Shown here: in pieces, positions 26,777 to 39,629 of the stretch
Numbering within the stretch: the stretch's first letter is position 1
Layout: each line of letters starts with the position of its first letter
NCBI RefSeq assembly: GCF_014805685.1
Contig: NC_060892.1
Span: 10,745,490-10,809,489 of the forward strand
Source of the DNA: Silurus meridionalis
Lineage: Eukaryota; Chordata; Actinopteri; Siluriformes; Siluridae
Direction: 5' to 3'
Length of the DNA stretch: 64,000 bases
Program-made: the position numbers and the translations under genes
Notes under the pieces: generated by a model
What the model was told of the DNA's origin: nothing
Seen by the model: the letters and a program-made list of their open reading frames with translations, nothing else
Database searches by the model: none

Positions 26777-29032
26777 GGAGCAGCGGTCAGTGTGAGGTCT
26801 CACAAGGTTACTGAGGATTACACGCTCTGTTGAGGGTTTAATGGAGAGAGAAATCTGTTAGTCAGAGACGTGATTATAATCAAAATTATAATCATTATCC
26901 GAGGGTATTAAAGTGTCTGGATGGAAGATGTGACACTATCCCTAGTTATCCCTTATGCGATAAGGACATGGCAGCGGGTCTCATAAATTTATCATATTTT
27001 TAGTTTTAGGGGTTTTTTTTGTTTCTATATAGTAGGGTTTTCTGTTAGATTTTTATATAGCGTTTATGGAATGAGTCTCTAGAGTCAGAGGTAACTCTGT
27101 AATGTGAAATTTTGTGAAATGGGAGTTTCTTCAGGATAGAGTCGTTATTAGGAACATGTCATTGCGATAAGTCTATTTTATACATTCCAGGAAAAGAAGG
27201 CAGGTGAGGTGTTTATAATTGCTTTATTGCAGGATTTTCATAGATATTTCACATCATTGAGTGGAGTAAAAGCATGATGTCATTTTTTAATATTAGGGCA
27301 CAAAAGTAAGGTATAAAACACTATGGAGTATGCTGTTATAGAGAACATAATTACAATAATAATGTAAAACACAATAAGACAATAATAATAAAAAAATAAA
27401 TAATTGTCCTCACCACGAAGTTTAATATTTGTAATAACAGCACACCCTGTAGCGCGTTATTCCTCACTCAGATTCAGAGTAATTGTTGCCTTGCAGCCCC
27501 TAAATATAAGTAGTCATTTTTTAAGCTGCTATATACTGGTAATTACCATAGATTTCTGTATTACATACCAGGTAAGTGATACAAACACGTATACACATGT
27601 TTCGCATGTGCATGGCCATTTAGCTGGTGTGTTTACTCAGGGTTGCTGCCATGAGCTGCTGAAGGGAAGGTAAAACTGGAAAGGCACACACAGGTGCCAG
27701 CTTCACTTTTCCCTCCAAAACATGGAGGTGTCAAACCCAACACGCCACTGAAGCGTTCTCTCACCGTCCATTGCGAGAGAAAAGCGGAGGATAATTCCTG
27801 AAAAGAATGAGTTGCACAGATGAACAGGGCTCCAGATTTCCCAATGCTGAACACTTCGGGAAAAGCGAGGCTGAACGTGTGAGAAGTGTGTGAGTCTTTC
27901 TGCTTGACCTTTCCAGCATAGGTCAGAGTTAGTTCACCGCAGAGTTTAGCTGGGTCAGTGAAAATCTGATCCGTTCCCTTAAGTTATTTATGGCTTGCGA
28001 CTTCTTTTGTCAGTATTCAAATCATGACGTGTGAAGTAGGCTAACTTCTTAAAAATTAAGCATAAAAGAAAATATGACATTAACCTTAAAGATAAAACCA
28101 ACGTTAAATATATAGGGATGTTTCTTTCTTCAGTAATATAGACTTATCTCTATAGTAATATAGCAGTGTGTGGTATGAAAGATTTATGGAAGTCTCCCAA
28201 TCTGTATTATTTTTGTAAAATATGAGGAAAGCTCAGAAATCAGAGTCAGTGTCAGTGCTATATGAAAAGATGCATTACTTTTAGAAATTACATCAGGTTT
28301 TGAAGCAGATAGCCTCAAGAAGAACAATGACTGAATCACTTCCTGTAAGCCTGAAAGATCTCATATTAAAATAAAAACATCACTAGTGCTAACATGAGCA
28401 TTACACTAACAGATAGAAGCAGTTAATCTGTGTTTGCTGGCTGTATAGATTTAAACATGAATGCAAGTGAAAATTTATTTTTGCACTCCTCCAGGTCTGC
28501 CTTTTTGCTAATCATATTTTATCCAACACTTTCTGTTGTGTTAAACATAAAACTCAAAATCAAAATCTAACAAAAAAAAAACAAAACAAAAAAAAGCTAA
28601 CAAAATCGAACAATGTCTACAGTCTACAGTTAGACCACAGCTAGCTACAGCAAGTTAACAATTTTGAGATGTTAAAGCTTGTTGGCTAATTGGCACCCAA
28701 AGTGACGGAGAGGGTGAAATTGGAGCATGGCCACATACACCAAATATTTTTTCTGTATCGATAAAATGTACAAGAAATATTTTTTAGACTCGTCTAGATT
28801 CTAAGATCTGATTGTTCAGAAGGCATTGATCTTCAACAACAGCACCGACTGTGCTAAGTGTCAATCAGTATATGTTGTGTCATGTATATGTTGTAATGCA
28901 CTCACATTATAATTTCAAATAATAACAGCTCATTCACTAAAACTTAAATAACAACTAATATAATTATAATTCTGTCTGGCTGTGTTTTTTATTTTATTTT
29001 TTTAAAGGGTTTGATTAGATTCTACTGAAATG

Positions 29033-29035
<3 letters not shown>

Positions 29036-29094
<59 letters not shown>
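29036..29094. repeat. (TA)n microsatellite
   Basis: About 29 TA units. Confidence 0.95.
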
Positions 29095-29096
<2 letters not shown>

Positions 29097-29187
29097 TTAA
29101 AAGCAAATCCATTTTAAGGGCACTAATTTTATTAACATGCAAATGCAAATGCAGCGCACATTTTTGGTTGATTAATCGTTATTAAAT

Positions 29188-29191
<4 letters not shown>

Positions 29192-29257
<66 letters not shown>
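29192..29257. repeat. (GT)n microsatellite
   Basis: About 32 GT units, 100 bp after the TA array. Confidence 0.95.
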
Positions 29258-29259
<2 letters not shown>

Positions 29260-30048
29260 TATATATTGTATACAAACACATGTATATATAGTATATTATT
29301 TGCAGGTATGAGGTAGTAGAAACCAGCTCAGTTCAAATGAATGGTGTGCAAATATAGATTTGCACTGTGCAGAAAAATTTAAAATGTCCAGTGACCATTA
29401 GGTGACCATACAGAGATCATGTAGTAGTTATACAGTAATGTGCAAAGAGGCAAAGTTAGAGAATAAGGCAAATAATTTGGCAATGAAAATGACAAATGAC
29501 ATGAGAGTGAAAACAGCATTAGTATGAGTAAGTTAGCATCAGTTAGAGTCTGTAACTTTTTGTGTTTTTTTCGACCAGATTCTGTGCGTTACAATTTTAC
29601 CAAAAACGTGACAAAATATATAATATTTATGTTAAGTAAAAGAATGATTGTTTGTAGCTGTTATCATATATGTTCTGTGTGCTTATAATATGCTTTATGA
29701 TGTAAAGCTAATATATAATCCATGTAGTGGATAAAATCAGCTGTATTTATTATTTTAGTTTCAAAAGTCAATGATGTGATTAAAACTTTACCAACCAAGC
29801 TTTTACTTACAAAATGCACAAGCCAGTGAATAAGGAAAAGAATTATAATCAATAATAAGCAATAATAGTAATATTCATAAATATTAATCACTGCACGTCA
29901 CACTGTGTGTAATTAAATGCTTTCATGGTCATCTTCACTTTTATTCCGAGCGTGACTGGCCAAGCACTCTGTGTTTTCACAGCTTCAGTGTCAATGCCTA
30001 CTTGACTCATAGATCTGGAGACGCCCTGATCACTATTCAGTGTAAATG

Positions 30049-30065
30049 TCACACCTCAGGTGTAA
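30049..30065. promoter_or_regulatory. Palindromic T-box-type site upstream of first mesp gene
   Basis: TCACACCT-C-AGGTGTAA: two T-box half-sites in inverted orientation with a single spacer base, 16 of 17 bases identical to the site at 26729-26745. It is 0.72 kb upstream of the first mesp ATG. A Brachyury/Tbx6-type factor is the likely ligand, by motif only. Confidence 0.6.
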
Positions 30066-30342
30066 TGGCACTAATGGAGGATATTACACATAATTAAACC
30101 TCATTAAGGTTAAGGATACACTTACAACTTAAAATACAACTTCAGGAATTATGCTGAATTTTTTTTAAGTTTCAATTTTTTATACAAAGGAGTTTTTTTA
30201 TATAAAGGAGATTTTTATTGTTTAAAGGCTTTGCATAACTTTTGAGGATATTAAAGATACTTAAAGATAATCAGTGTAGTTTAGTAAATACCGTCTTAAC
30301 ATGATTATTGCCATATTATTCAATGAATGTATTTGCAATTCT

Positions 30343-30344
<2 letters not shown>

Positions 30345-30412
<68 letters not shown>
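30345..30412. repeat. (CA)n microsatellite
   Basis: About 34 CA units, 115 bp upstream of the first mesp promoter cluster. Confidence 0.95.
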
Positions 30413-30414
<2 letters not shown>

Positions 30415-30526
30415 TCTCCAACATACATAAACAAACATTGGTTTAATATTAAAATATTAAAATGAGCTGAACTCTAGACTTAGAGTTGAACTGTGCAGGG
30501 TTGTTGTTTGGAAGAGGAGTCAGAAT

Positions 30527-30684
30527 TCACACCTCCACTCCTGCAGCCTCCCTGAGCTCTTTCCCACACAGAGTCCTACTGCATGGAGGCTGCAGAGGTG
30601 TCAACTCACACCTCAGCGTCCAGCATAAAAACCTCCAGCCTCCAGGTCCTGCCTCCATTCACTCTCTAACCTTCCAGTATAAAA
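30527..30684 (+). promoter_or_regulatory. Promoter of first mesp gene: T-box / CSL / T-box / TATA
   Basis: TCACACCT at 30527-30534, CSL-type TTCCCACA at 30561-30568, inverted T-box pair AGGTGTCA-AC-TCACACCT at 30596-30613, TATA-like CATAAAAA at 30624-30631 and TATAAAA at 30678-30684. The two TATA-like boxes lie in a duplicated segment of about 54 bp (ATAAAAACCTCCAGC occurs twice). The order and spacing match the promoter of the second mesp gene. Confidence 0.65.
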
Positions 30685-30772
30685 ACCTCCAGCTTCATTT
30701 GCTCTCCAAACTTTCAGCCTGCAAGCCTCCAGTTTGTGTCTCCTGCTTTTATTTGCTTTCCACCTCTCAAAT

Positions 30773-31773
30773 ATGGATACCTCCAGCATCATCCACCATC
30801 CTCACAACCGATGGAGTAATCCAAGCTCTGACTCTGAGCTCTACAGTGTCTCCTCTCCTGAGACTGTCTCTCCAGCACCTTCTATGGACCACAATTGCTC
30901 TCCGTCTTACCAACCCAAGCTCACCGGGCTTCACAAAGCTACTTCCAGACTGACCAAAACACCCAGTTCTACCTCAGGCCTTTCCAGGAGGACAAGAAGA
31001 GCTCGACTGAAGAACCCGAGCGAGCAACGTCAGAATGCCAGCGAGAAAGAGAAACTCAGGATGAGGGACCTAACAAAAGCTCTGCACCATCTCAGGACCT
31101 ACCTGCCTCCATCGGTGGCTCCAGTCGGACAGACGTTGACCAAGATAGAGACTTTGCGCCTCACCATTCGCTACATCTCGTACCTATCAGCTCAGCTTGG
31201 GCTCAGTGAAGAATATCTGTCTCAGAGGAAGCAGATAAGCAATGGAGATGAATGGAGAGCCTCACCAGAGATTCTGGGCTACTTTCAATGCAGATCAACA
31301 AGCACAGATTGGGGAGAGGGACAAGGATATGGTGATTACAAAGAACAGCATCAGACTGGGAGCAGTGTGGAGTTCTCGGATCAGGGATTGGACATGAGCC
31401 AGTACACACAACTCTCAGAGCCAATAACGGAGCAGATCTACAGTATGGAGACCAACACATTTCAGCAACAGCAACAGTGTGCTCAGTTCACACAGTCCTG
31501 CCAGGTATGGATGCACTGAAAATCAGTTATTATTTATTAAAACATGACTCAAGTGCCCTAGCTTTAAGCTTTAGCTTTAGATTCTAGCATTGGTTGTTGC
31601 AATATTGATCAATATAAATGAACCTGTAACTCTTACAAATAAGTAGATTTGTAAGTAGATTTGGTAAGTTTTTGTTCTTACAGAAACTTGTTTGAGACTG
31701 TCGCTAATATTCCCTTTGCTCTCTGTTTCAGGTTTATGGCTATCAGCTTGTTCCCCCGGCTTTTTGGAGCTGA
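30773..31773 (+). CDS. mesp: Mesoderm posterior bHLH factor, first of tandem pair
   Basis: DNA-binding transcription factor of the Mesp family, which sets anterior-posterior polarity of forming somites and acts in early heart mesoderm. Exon 1 is 30773-31504 and exon 2 is 31732-31773 (phase 0, 257 residues). The ATG at 30773 was chosen because the frame upstream of it has only non-ATG codons and reads into leader sequence. A Ser-rich N-terminus is followed by a basic stretch (72-80), then the bHLH at about 85-143 (EKEKLRMRDLTKAL, loop YLPPSVAP, helix 2 TKIETLRLTIRYISYLSAQL). Then come a Gln-rich stretch (231-235) and the C-terminus VYGYQLVPPAFWS, encoded by the small second exon. The CPXCP motif of mammalian Mesp is not seen. 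Probably mespa-type by difference from its neighbour, but the a/b label is not certain. Confidence 0.9.
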
Positions 31774-32010
31774 ACACTGCAGTACTGCCTCCCACCAAAC
31801 TCACTGGCACATCCAAACTGATGGACTACTTCATATTGTGAAATTCCATTTGCTGTCCTTTAAAAGAAAATGAATGTCTACAAATGAAGCTTTAGATTCT
31901 AGATTTTAGATTTTAATTTAATTTTTATACTAATTTATACATATGTATGTTATCTGTCGGTCTTTTGTAAATACAAAATAAATACAAAATTATATTTAAT
32001 ATGTATTTAT

Positions 32011-32016
32011 AATAAA
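32011..32016 (+). terminator. Polyadenylation signal of first mesp gene
   Basis: AATAAA 238 bp after the stop codon, followed by a T-rich stretch. Confidence 0.65.
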
Positions 32017-32841
32017 GCCTGTATTTTAACTAAACAATCCTGACTTCTGATGTTTCAAGGGTTTAAATTTATTTAGTATTAGGGGAAAATTTTGTTTTGT
32101 CCTGGAGGTTTTATTTATCATAAATAAAAGCATTTTTCAATATAGGACATTACATATTAGCATTAAGATCCAGTTCTGAAGAGCCTATAATAGCTATATT
32201 TAATCAGGGAATTCCACACACAATAGACTCTAGAGTGACTGGTACAAGCTAGCTCAGACTACCACTCGGTGCAACTGTGGTGATCAGAAAAGCATTTCAG
32301 AATGCACACACTCACCCAAAATAGAACAGATTGGAAAAATTGCAGTCATTTCTGCTGACACAGACTTAGAGTGGGGTAAGAATTTGCCACCGAAAGCATA
32401 GACATAACCTGTCTTGTGTGAACAGTACAGGCTGGTGGAGGTACTGTAACGGTGAGGGGATGTTTTCTCGAGACAAATTGGGCCTGTTAATTCCAATCAA
32501 TCATTAAATGAATTTCAGTGCCAAATTAAATATTTTGTATAGTAAATATATTAAATATATGTCTGCAATTTAACATCTTCTAATAGAAATGTTAGATCAA
32601 ACTGATGTCATGAATATTACAATAAGTGCAGTGTTGTTCTGAGGACTTTTTAGTCACTAGAACTGAATCGATTACAACCTTTGGGTTGTGGTAAAATAGG
32701 ATATTCACAGCATTTAATAACAAAAAGATTATAATGAAATTGAACCATCAAGTGATTAACGAATTCTAAAACACAACAATAATTAATTTTCAGGAACTTT
32801 ATTTGTGGTTCATGGAAGCCCTCAAACCAAACACTTGGTGA

Positions 32842-32843
<2 letters not shown>

Positions 32844-32892
<49 letters not shown>
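32844..32892. repeat. (CT)n microsatellite
   Basis: About 24 CT units. 32020-33590 otherwise shows no gene. Confidence 0.95.
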
Positions 32893-32895
<3 letters not shown>

Positions 32896-33592
32896 CTCTT
32901 TCCTTTATTGATGTTAAATGTAATACGAGAAATATCTTCTTAAAGTGACCAAAACTGCTCAGTAAAATATATTCTCTTTTTGTTATCGTTACTGCATCCA
33001 GAGGTTAATCTTTTTTTCCCCGAATTCGACCTGTGATTTAATTTAGTGTTATAACCAGGAGATGGCGCCAGAACACAAGGCATTAACATCAGATGCTCGC
33101 GCTACAATACTGTTAGTTGACTGTAGTCAGCCTCCATAAGATACTAGTCATCTATAATACATATATACACTGTATAATACACTGCATATGATTAAAATGT
33201 ACCGTAGGGAAATCGAGGATTATTTTAAACTGCAGATGCCATTAAGCCACATAGCATTCTTTTACATTTTTGTCTTTTTGCAGTCTTTTTCAAGCTTACT
33301 ACTCTTCTACTGGTTCTCCTTTAATTCAGAGATGGCCTTGCTAATTTAAAATAACTGTTATTTTGTCCAACAAAAGACTGTTGACTAGCAAACTTTGACC
33401 ATGTCCCGGACTACTTATAATACCATAAAACTACCACAAACTACAAAATAATGATGACACTAAGACATTAAGACAGCAGATTTTAGCCTTAAAGTCATTC
33501 AGAATGTGTGTCATTTGTATACTAGATTATAATGTGTTTGTTGTTTATTTGTTTATTTGTTCTTTTTTTGGTTGTTTTTTTGGTTGTTTTTT

Positions 33593-33753
33593 TGGTTAGT
33601 TGGTTGGTTGGTTGGTTGGTTGGTTGGTTGGTTGGTTGGTTGGTTGGTTAGTTAGTTGGTTGGTTGGTTGGTTGGTTGGTTGGTTGGTTGGTTGGTTGGT
33701 TGGTTGGTTAGTTGGTTGGTTGGTTGGTTGGTTGGTTAGTTGGTTGGTTGGTT
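33593..33753. repeat. (GGTT)n array
   Basis: About 160 bp of GGTT units with a few GTTA variants. A short GGTT array (about 34167-34181) appears again on the far side of the retroposon at 33755-34166, so the retroposon may have landed inside the array. Confidence 0.95.
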
Positions 33754-33754
33754 C

Positions 33755-34166
33755 ATTACTACAAACTTTTTACATGCTGTTTTTGCACATATTTTTAGAC
33801 TGCTGCTATTGCATTTTTTGCACAAACCATTTTGTTTACATTTTGTTTATTTACAATGTTCACTCCCGTACTCAATACTCTTTTACACACCGCACTGTGT
33901 AATATACAGCAGGTTTACTAGTGGCACTTTTTATTTGAGTTTTGTGTATTTATCCTACACTGTCTTGTGTTGTCTTTGCACTGTTTGCACCAGGTTGCAC
34001 ATGATGCACTTTATGTGGCGAGGACACTTGCTAGTCTTTAGCTCTGTGATTTCTGTTATGTAGCTTTATGTTGTCTATGTAGCAACAGGGTTCTGGAGGA
34101 ACATTGTTTTATTTCACTGTGTACTGCGTCAGTTGAAATGACAATAAAAAGCTTCTTGACTTGACT
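33755..34166 (+). mobile_element. Fish retroposon tail, plus orientation
   Basis: Ends gttgaaatgacaataaaaag then cttcttgacttgact. Its last 130 bp recur inverted at 35105-35245. No intact reading frame. It is a common teleost non-LTR or SINE tail; family not assigned. Confidence 0.6.
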
Positions 34167-34181
34167 TGGTTGGTTGGTTGG

Positions 34182-34519
34182 AAGCCACTGTCCTTGTTGA
34201 TGTTATTAGATTACAAGTAACAGACTTTTCATGTTTTCAAAGGAAGGTAAACAATTTTTATACCATATGAGCATCATAGATAAAATCAGAGGCATGTCAG
34301 AAAGTCCCTATTGGGGAGTTTGTTTTACAGTAATATCCTACAGAATTAGTCTCTATGTGATCTAGTATGACTTGAAATTTGAATAAAAAATTTATTTTGT
34401 CTCATACACAACCATTCAGAGCATGGCATAAAACAATTAATTTTTCAAAGTGATTATTGAAATAAAATAGAATAAAAACAAACAACGATCAAAATTAAAG
34501 TGAGTAAAATAAAGCAAAA

Positions 34520-34553
<34 letters not shown>

Positions 34554-35104
34554 TAAATAAAAAGAATAAAGGAGAATTAACAATAGAATAAAAACAAATT
34601 CTAAGATGTGCAATTGTCTGCTCAGTTATGTCAAGGTATAACATTATTTTTTTAAATGTTTTATTTTAAAATTTTATAAACCTGCTTTATCAAACCAAAA
34701 AAATGCAAAAACCACACTGCTTAAAATGACTGATTTAACAGAGTTCCAGATCTGGAATCACTATTTGTATTAGCAAATGCTTTTCTATAAACTGTGTCTC
34801 AAAGGCTGCAGCAGTGTATAATATCCTGGAACCCTAGATGTGCTATCTGATCCAAACACACCTGATCCAAATATAACATTCTTGATGATTAGTTAAGTAG
34901 ATGGATTGGGGGAGTTAGCTATGGAAAAAAACTCAAGAAAAAAAGAATAAGCATGTTTCCTACACCTGCATAAATGTTGTTATGCTTAACTTATATGGCT
35001 GGCAGATAAAAATCATGAAAACAGTTCCAGTTTGGCATCATGACATTTACATTCAGATGTATGAAATTCGGCTGATTTCATAGACTGGTTTACAAAAGTG
35101 ATTT
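34182..35104. other. Noncoding stretch
   Basis: AT-rich with a poly-A/(TA)n tract at 34517-34555. No gene recognised. Confidence 0.6.
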
Positions 35105-35245
35105 GTCAAGTCAAGAGGCTTTTATTGTCATTTCTACTATACACAGTGGTACACAGTATACAGAAAAAAACGAGACAATGTTCCTCCGGAACCCTGGTGC
35201 TACACTAAACAACATAGAGCTACAACACAAATCAAGCTACGTAAA
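35105..35245 (-). mobile_element. Fish retroposon tail, minus orientation
   Basis: Starts tcaagtcaagaggcttttat and runs as the reverse complement of about 34040-34165. 5'-truncated copy of the same family. Confidence 0.65.
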
Positions 35246-37592
35246 GTGCTTTGAAACTCAGTTTAAAAATATATAATGATACTTGTTCATTAGGTGACAG
35301 ACTACATTTCTTCTGGGAGAGAAAAAAGTTGGAAAAGCATTTTTTTTATAGGAGAACTGCTCATTTAGGTCTACTGCTGAAAGATCTTTATACTTCATTG
35401 AAAGAGACACAGTTATTCGGACATCGAGTAAAAGTTAGTTCTATCAGCAAGTAACCAGAACATAGAAAATGTGTTGAAGTAGGTCTTTCTTGTACCCTGA
35501 GAGATGGTGGGACCAAATCAAACAGTGGTTAAGGATCAAAGGGATGCATGGTGAGATAACTGCTTTGAGGTAGGGGGTGCTGGTCTGTTTTTAGCATAGT
35601 AGAAAAGAGTCAGTATTTTATTATATGGTGCAGGGCAGCTAGAGGAAACTGGTGGAGGGTATGTGGCAATAGCGTGGTGTGGAAATCAGTACCAATATGT
35701 CATCCCATAGGTCAAGTTTTTTCCTCATCATACAAACAGCTATCTGAAGTTTGCAGCTTGCATGATAATAATGACTGGATGCCAAAAGTTTCCTTTATTT
35801 GTTATTTATCAACTATCTTTGTATATGCTCTTTTCTTTGTAGGAGTAAGTCTTTCATGCATATTACTGTGTCTACAGAATATCCATTAGGTAGACTATAA
35901 ATCTAACCAAAGCTAATTCCTCATACAGGCCAATAAACATAACAAATATATTTAGCATAATGGTCTTCAAAAAAACAGGAAGAAGCTAAAGTGTAAAATG
36001 TAGAGCAGAAACTTTCTATTCGATTTAACACATCACTCAGTTGGTGAATGATTTACATGGCAAACACATCCAATAGCTCTATAGATTTGTTTAGTGTGTG
36101 TTTGCTTTCTTATCAGTTTTTATCACACTTCTTAAAAAACCCCAAAAAGACTGTCTCCAGACACGTAAGTAACGCGTGAAAACACAAATCCGAATTTGTA
36201 TTACAAATAGAATAAAATGTTATCTTGACTCTCAAAAGAGAGAAAATAAAACGCATTTGTGTTCACATGAGAGTGATAAATATGATAATCCAACATACCA
36301 TCAAATCTGTTATCAAGAAGAATTGGGCAAATATTCATCACAGACGAAATGGCAATGTATTAGAACAAAATGTACATGGAGTACAGCAAGCAAAACATGA
36401 ATTTTTTTTTTTTTTTTTTGAGAATATGAGAAATGTGGTTTGTACAGAAAACTGCATATTAGTAGTGATATTTGAGAAAATAGTGTTAGCATGCTAGTAT
36501 ATTTTATATTTTCTAGCCATATGTTATGCTTTTATTCAACTAAATAAATAGTATGACTATTTAGTCTGTTGCACAGAAATGTTACTCTCCAACAAATGTT
36601 AACCTGCAGACATAGAATTTCTTCAGTGTACTAAGAAACGCTAGTTAGCTCTTTTGTCTAAAAGCTATTATTCTGTTTACGAGCTAGCAAAACTAACATT
36701 ATCAGGTTAGCTATTAAGCAAAGACAATCATATAAACCTTTTATACACCTTTTGATCATCCAGTTAAAAAAGTAGAACAGGAGGGTTTATTATTATTATG
36801 ACTGTGAAATAAATAAATGGCAAACTAGCATTCGAATTGAATTACTAGCCCCTGTAGGCCTACTTTAAGAAATAAAGGTATTTAAGTGTACTTTTCCTTG
36901 TTGTTTGGGTGACACAGTATAGAGTGTAGGACACAATATTTACTTTTTCTTGTCATTCTTGTCATGCCAATAAGGAAACATTTTGTGCCGTTTGGAATGG
37001 ATTTTTATGCTGTAGAAAAATTTGTTAAAATCGATAAACAGCTGTATATTTAAAGCTTTAGGGCATAAAGATATGTACATGCCCAGTTAACAGACATGCT
37101 ACATACTAAAGCTACAAATAAATATCTCCTTGGTAGTGTGTCAAGAAAACACATATTTTTGCTGCCCTTATTACTGACAGTGGGTTATGTAATGTGTATT
37201 CAGTCCCAGCTCAGAGAAGCTTATTGTAACTAATGAGGCTTAACTGAATGTGAATAGCTTTTTCGCACTGCCGTGTCTAGCCACAATTCCGTCCCCTACA
37301 CCCCGCGTCCACCATCTCCCACACTAACGTTGTCCTCAAGTGAGAGGGTCACATTTCAAATGCATAGAACATGTTGGTGTGAATGACGGGATTTGAAGTA
37401 ATTAGTTTGTTTTGGCACCGAGCACCGCTGGCATTTGATGTGCAAAGCCTAATCCCAATACACACATGGGACTCTTTTATCTTCAGAGGCAAATCCAGTG
37501 TATAAAGAGTATGAATAAATAGTGCTGACATGTTAATTAACTCATAATCACGTGTGTTAAATAACTTTTAAAGGGATCTCCGAATTAACATC
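35246..37592. other. Noncoding stretch between the mesp genes
   Basis: No gene recognised. Short open frames at 35251-35454, 36176-36497 and elsewhere show no family features. Poly-T at about 36400-36419. Confidence 0.5.
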
Positions 37593-37776
37593 TCACACCT
37601 TGTCATGGGAGGGTTTTTTTAGTCCAGATTGCATTTTCTACAAATATTTTTACCAATTGTATTAGATCTTCTTCATGTCACGATCAGGGAGTGATTTAAT
37701 TTGGGCCGAGAGCATGGAAATGTTGTGGGAACTTGACCCTCTTTAGTTCACACCTGTCGAAGGTTCTGAGGTGCCA
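37593..37776. promoter_or_regulatory. Candidate intergenic mesp enhancer: T-box / CSL / T-box
   Basis: TCACACCT at 37593-37600, CSL consensus TGTGGGAA at 37724-37731 and TCACACCT at 37748-37755. Then GAGGTGCCA at about 37768-37776, the same 9-mer that opens the promoter element of the second mesp gene. A further TGTGGGAA lies at 38249-38256. Lies 2.1 kb upstream of the second mesp gene. Enhancer role inferred from motifs only. Confidence 0.45.
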
Positions 37777-38095
37777 ATTCGCACCGAAGACTTGGGGAAG
37801 GAGAGGTTATATGAGGTTAAGCAAAATTCACTGAAAATGTCTATTTTTGTGTTTTTTAATTAAGGGATTTAAAAAATTCTACTCAACTTTATAAAATCAA
37901 ATCCATTTGATGTATTGAGCATGTTTTTTTTCCCAGAAATGTTTTTTTTTTTTTCAGAAATGTTACACTCTGTTACATCAACACTTAACAGTTATAAATA
38001 CTAAAAAGTTGTATACAGCTTTAGTACTTACATGATTTTTTTATGAAATACATTAGGGCATTGTGTGCAGATTTTAATTATTTTTTTCTGGTGCT

Positions 38096-38096
<1 letters not shown>

Positions 38097-38157
<61 letters not shown>
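38097..38157. repeat. (GT)n microsatellite
   Basis: About 30 GT units. Confidence 0.95.
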
Positions 38158-38158
<1 letters not shown>

Positions 38159-38584
38159 TGGTGGGGCTAATTAAGGAGTTGAAGGGGGTGAATTGGAAAT
38201 GCAAAGGCATGTGCTATGTGTCCAGGAGTCGAATGTAACACTTTAGTTTGTGGGAATGACTCATGGCGACCTGCTCCACTACTTTAATCCCACCACAAGC
38301 TTGCACAGGGTTTACACTCTGAGTTTAACGGTTCTGCTGTTATGATATGTTAGATAACACATTTTACAAGAGCTAATCTCATAATTTACCCACACTGTTC
38401 CCAAGTGAACAGTTTTACTATCAGTAGTAGCCCTAGCTGCAAGCTCATTTTATTTTTCATTATTAAATAGAAGATTTCATATTGCAGACCAAAATGCACA
38501 AAACACATACATGCACAATGTGCATGTGATACACCACTTTGTGCATCATGGTTAAGTTAATAGGTCTACATCATATATATATCC

Positions 38585-38589
<5 letters not shown>

Positions 38590-38655
<66 letters not shown>
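38590..38655. repeat. (TA)n microsatellite
   Basis: About 33 TA units, 1 kb upstream of the second mesp promoter. 38660-39600 shows no gene. Confidence 0.95.
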
Positions 38656-38661
<6 letters not shown>

Positions 38662-39629
38662 TAATTAGATTACTCTGGCACATTGAAACGTATAGTATAT
38701 GTATACATCTTTATATATTTTTTGCTAAATATGGTGTAGTATGGATCAGGCAATAATTCAATTCCAATGTAAATTGTAATAAATTCTAAATATATTCCAA
38801 AACCTGTTGGAAAGTAGAAAAGCAAAGAACCTTTTCTTGTCACTTTTGTACTTTTAAGATGTAACTTTCACCAACAAACCTAGATATAATGTATCTATCA
38901 AATGTGGCAATGTACATAAATAATTTTGTGATTATATTGGGTTTAAAAGTTAAAGCATTTTTAGAATAAAGCTTTACAGGCACACTACATGCTTTCAAGG
39001 AAGATACCAGATAAATTATTTTATAGGTTTCATACTCTCACCCTTGTTACAAGGAAAAGTACAGTTTAAAGTTGTCTTGTTTTAAGCATGTTAAAGACCT
39101 TAAGTAAGATAATATTTAAGTAATATTACTTGGCCGGCAATAGTAAACTTTGCCAGCCATGATCATGAGTTACTGTTATAGAAGTAAAAAATATTAGCTT
39201 TTGGATTGGTCACTTGATTTAAATCTCAAAACCCCAAAAGGAGGCCATAGTTCAAGCATGTTTTTGCAGTGGAAAGGTCAGGAATGAAAATAAAGGTATA
39301 TTCTCTCATAGTACAAATATTAGATTACAGATTTCAGTAATGAGCCAAAACAGAACATGCATGTAAAAGTAAATATAAATCTTAAAATAATTCATTTATT
39401 ATAATTATAATAAGAAGAATCAATGAAATAAAGGAAGTAATATATGGGTCATGAATCAGCTACAATCCTGGCATATCAGAAATTATTCCTGACAATGCCT
39501 TGCTATTTTAAGTTAAGCTGTAGTGTGTTTTATATTTAAATCAAACTTTGTATCTGTATGTCCAAAGTGTTACTTGTGATTTCAGACATTTTCTTAGTTG
39601 TGAGGATCAGTAGGTGTTTCTTGTGGAGC

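Larger units (their letters stand above)
26777..30048. other. Noncoding stretch between sv2b and the mesp pair
   Basis: No gene recognised. Contains a further T-box-like half-site AGGTGTCA (27726-27733), a TA array (29036-29094) and a GT array (29192-29257). Confidence 0.5.

Noticed and set aside
30486..30953. 155-codon frame overlapping the mesp promoter and start
   Set aside because: Crosses the leader and is out of frame with the bHLH; no family match.
33600..33902. VGWLVGWL repeat-type frame
   Set aside because: Translation of a GGTT microsatellite.
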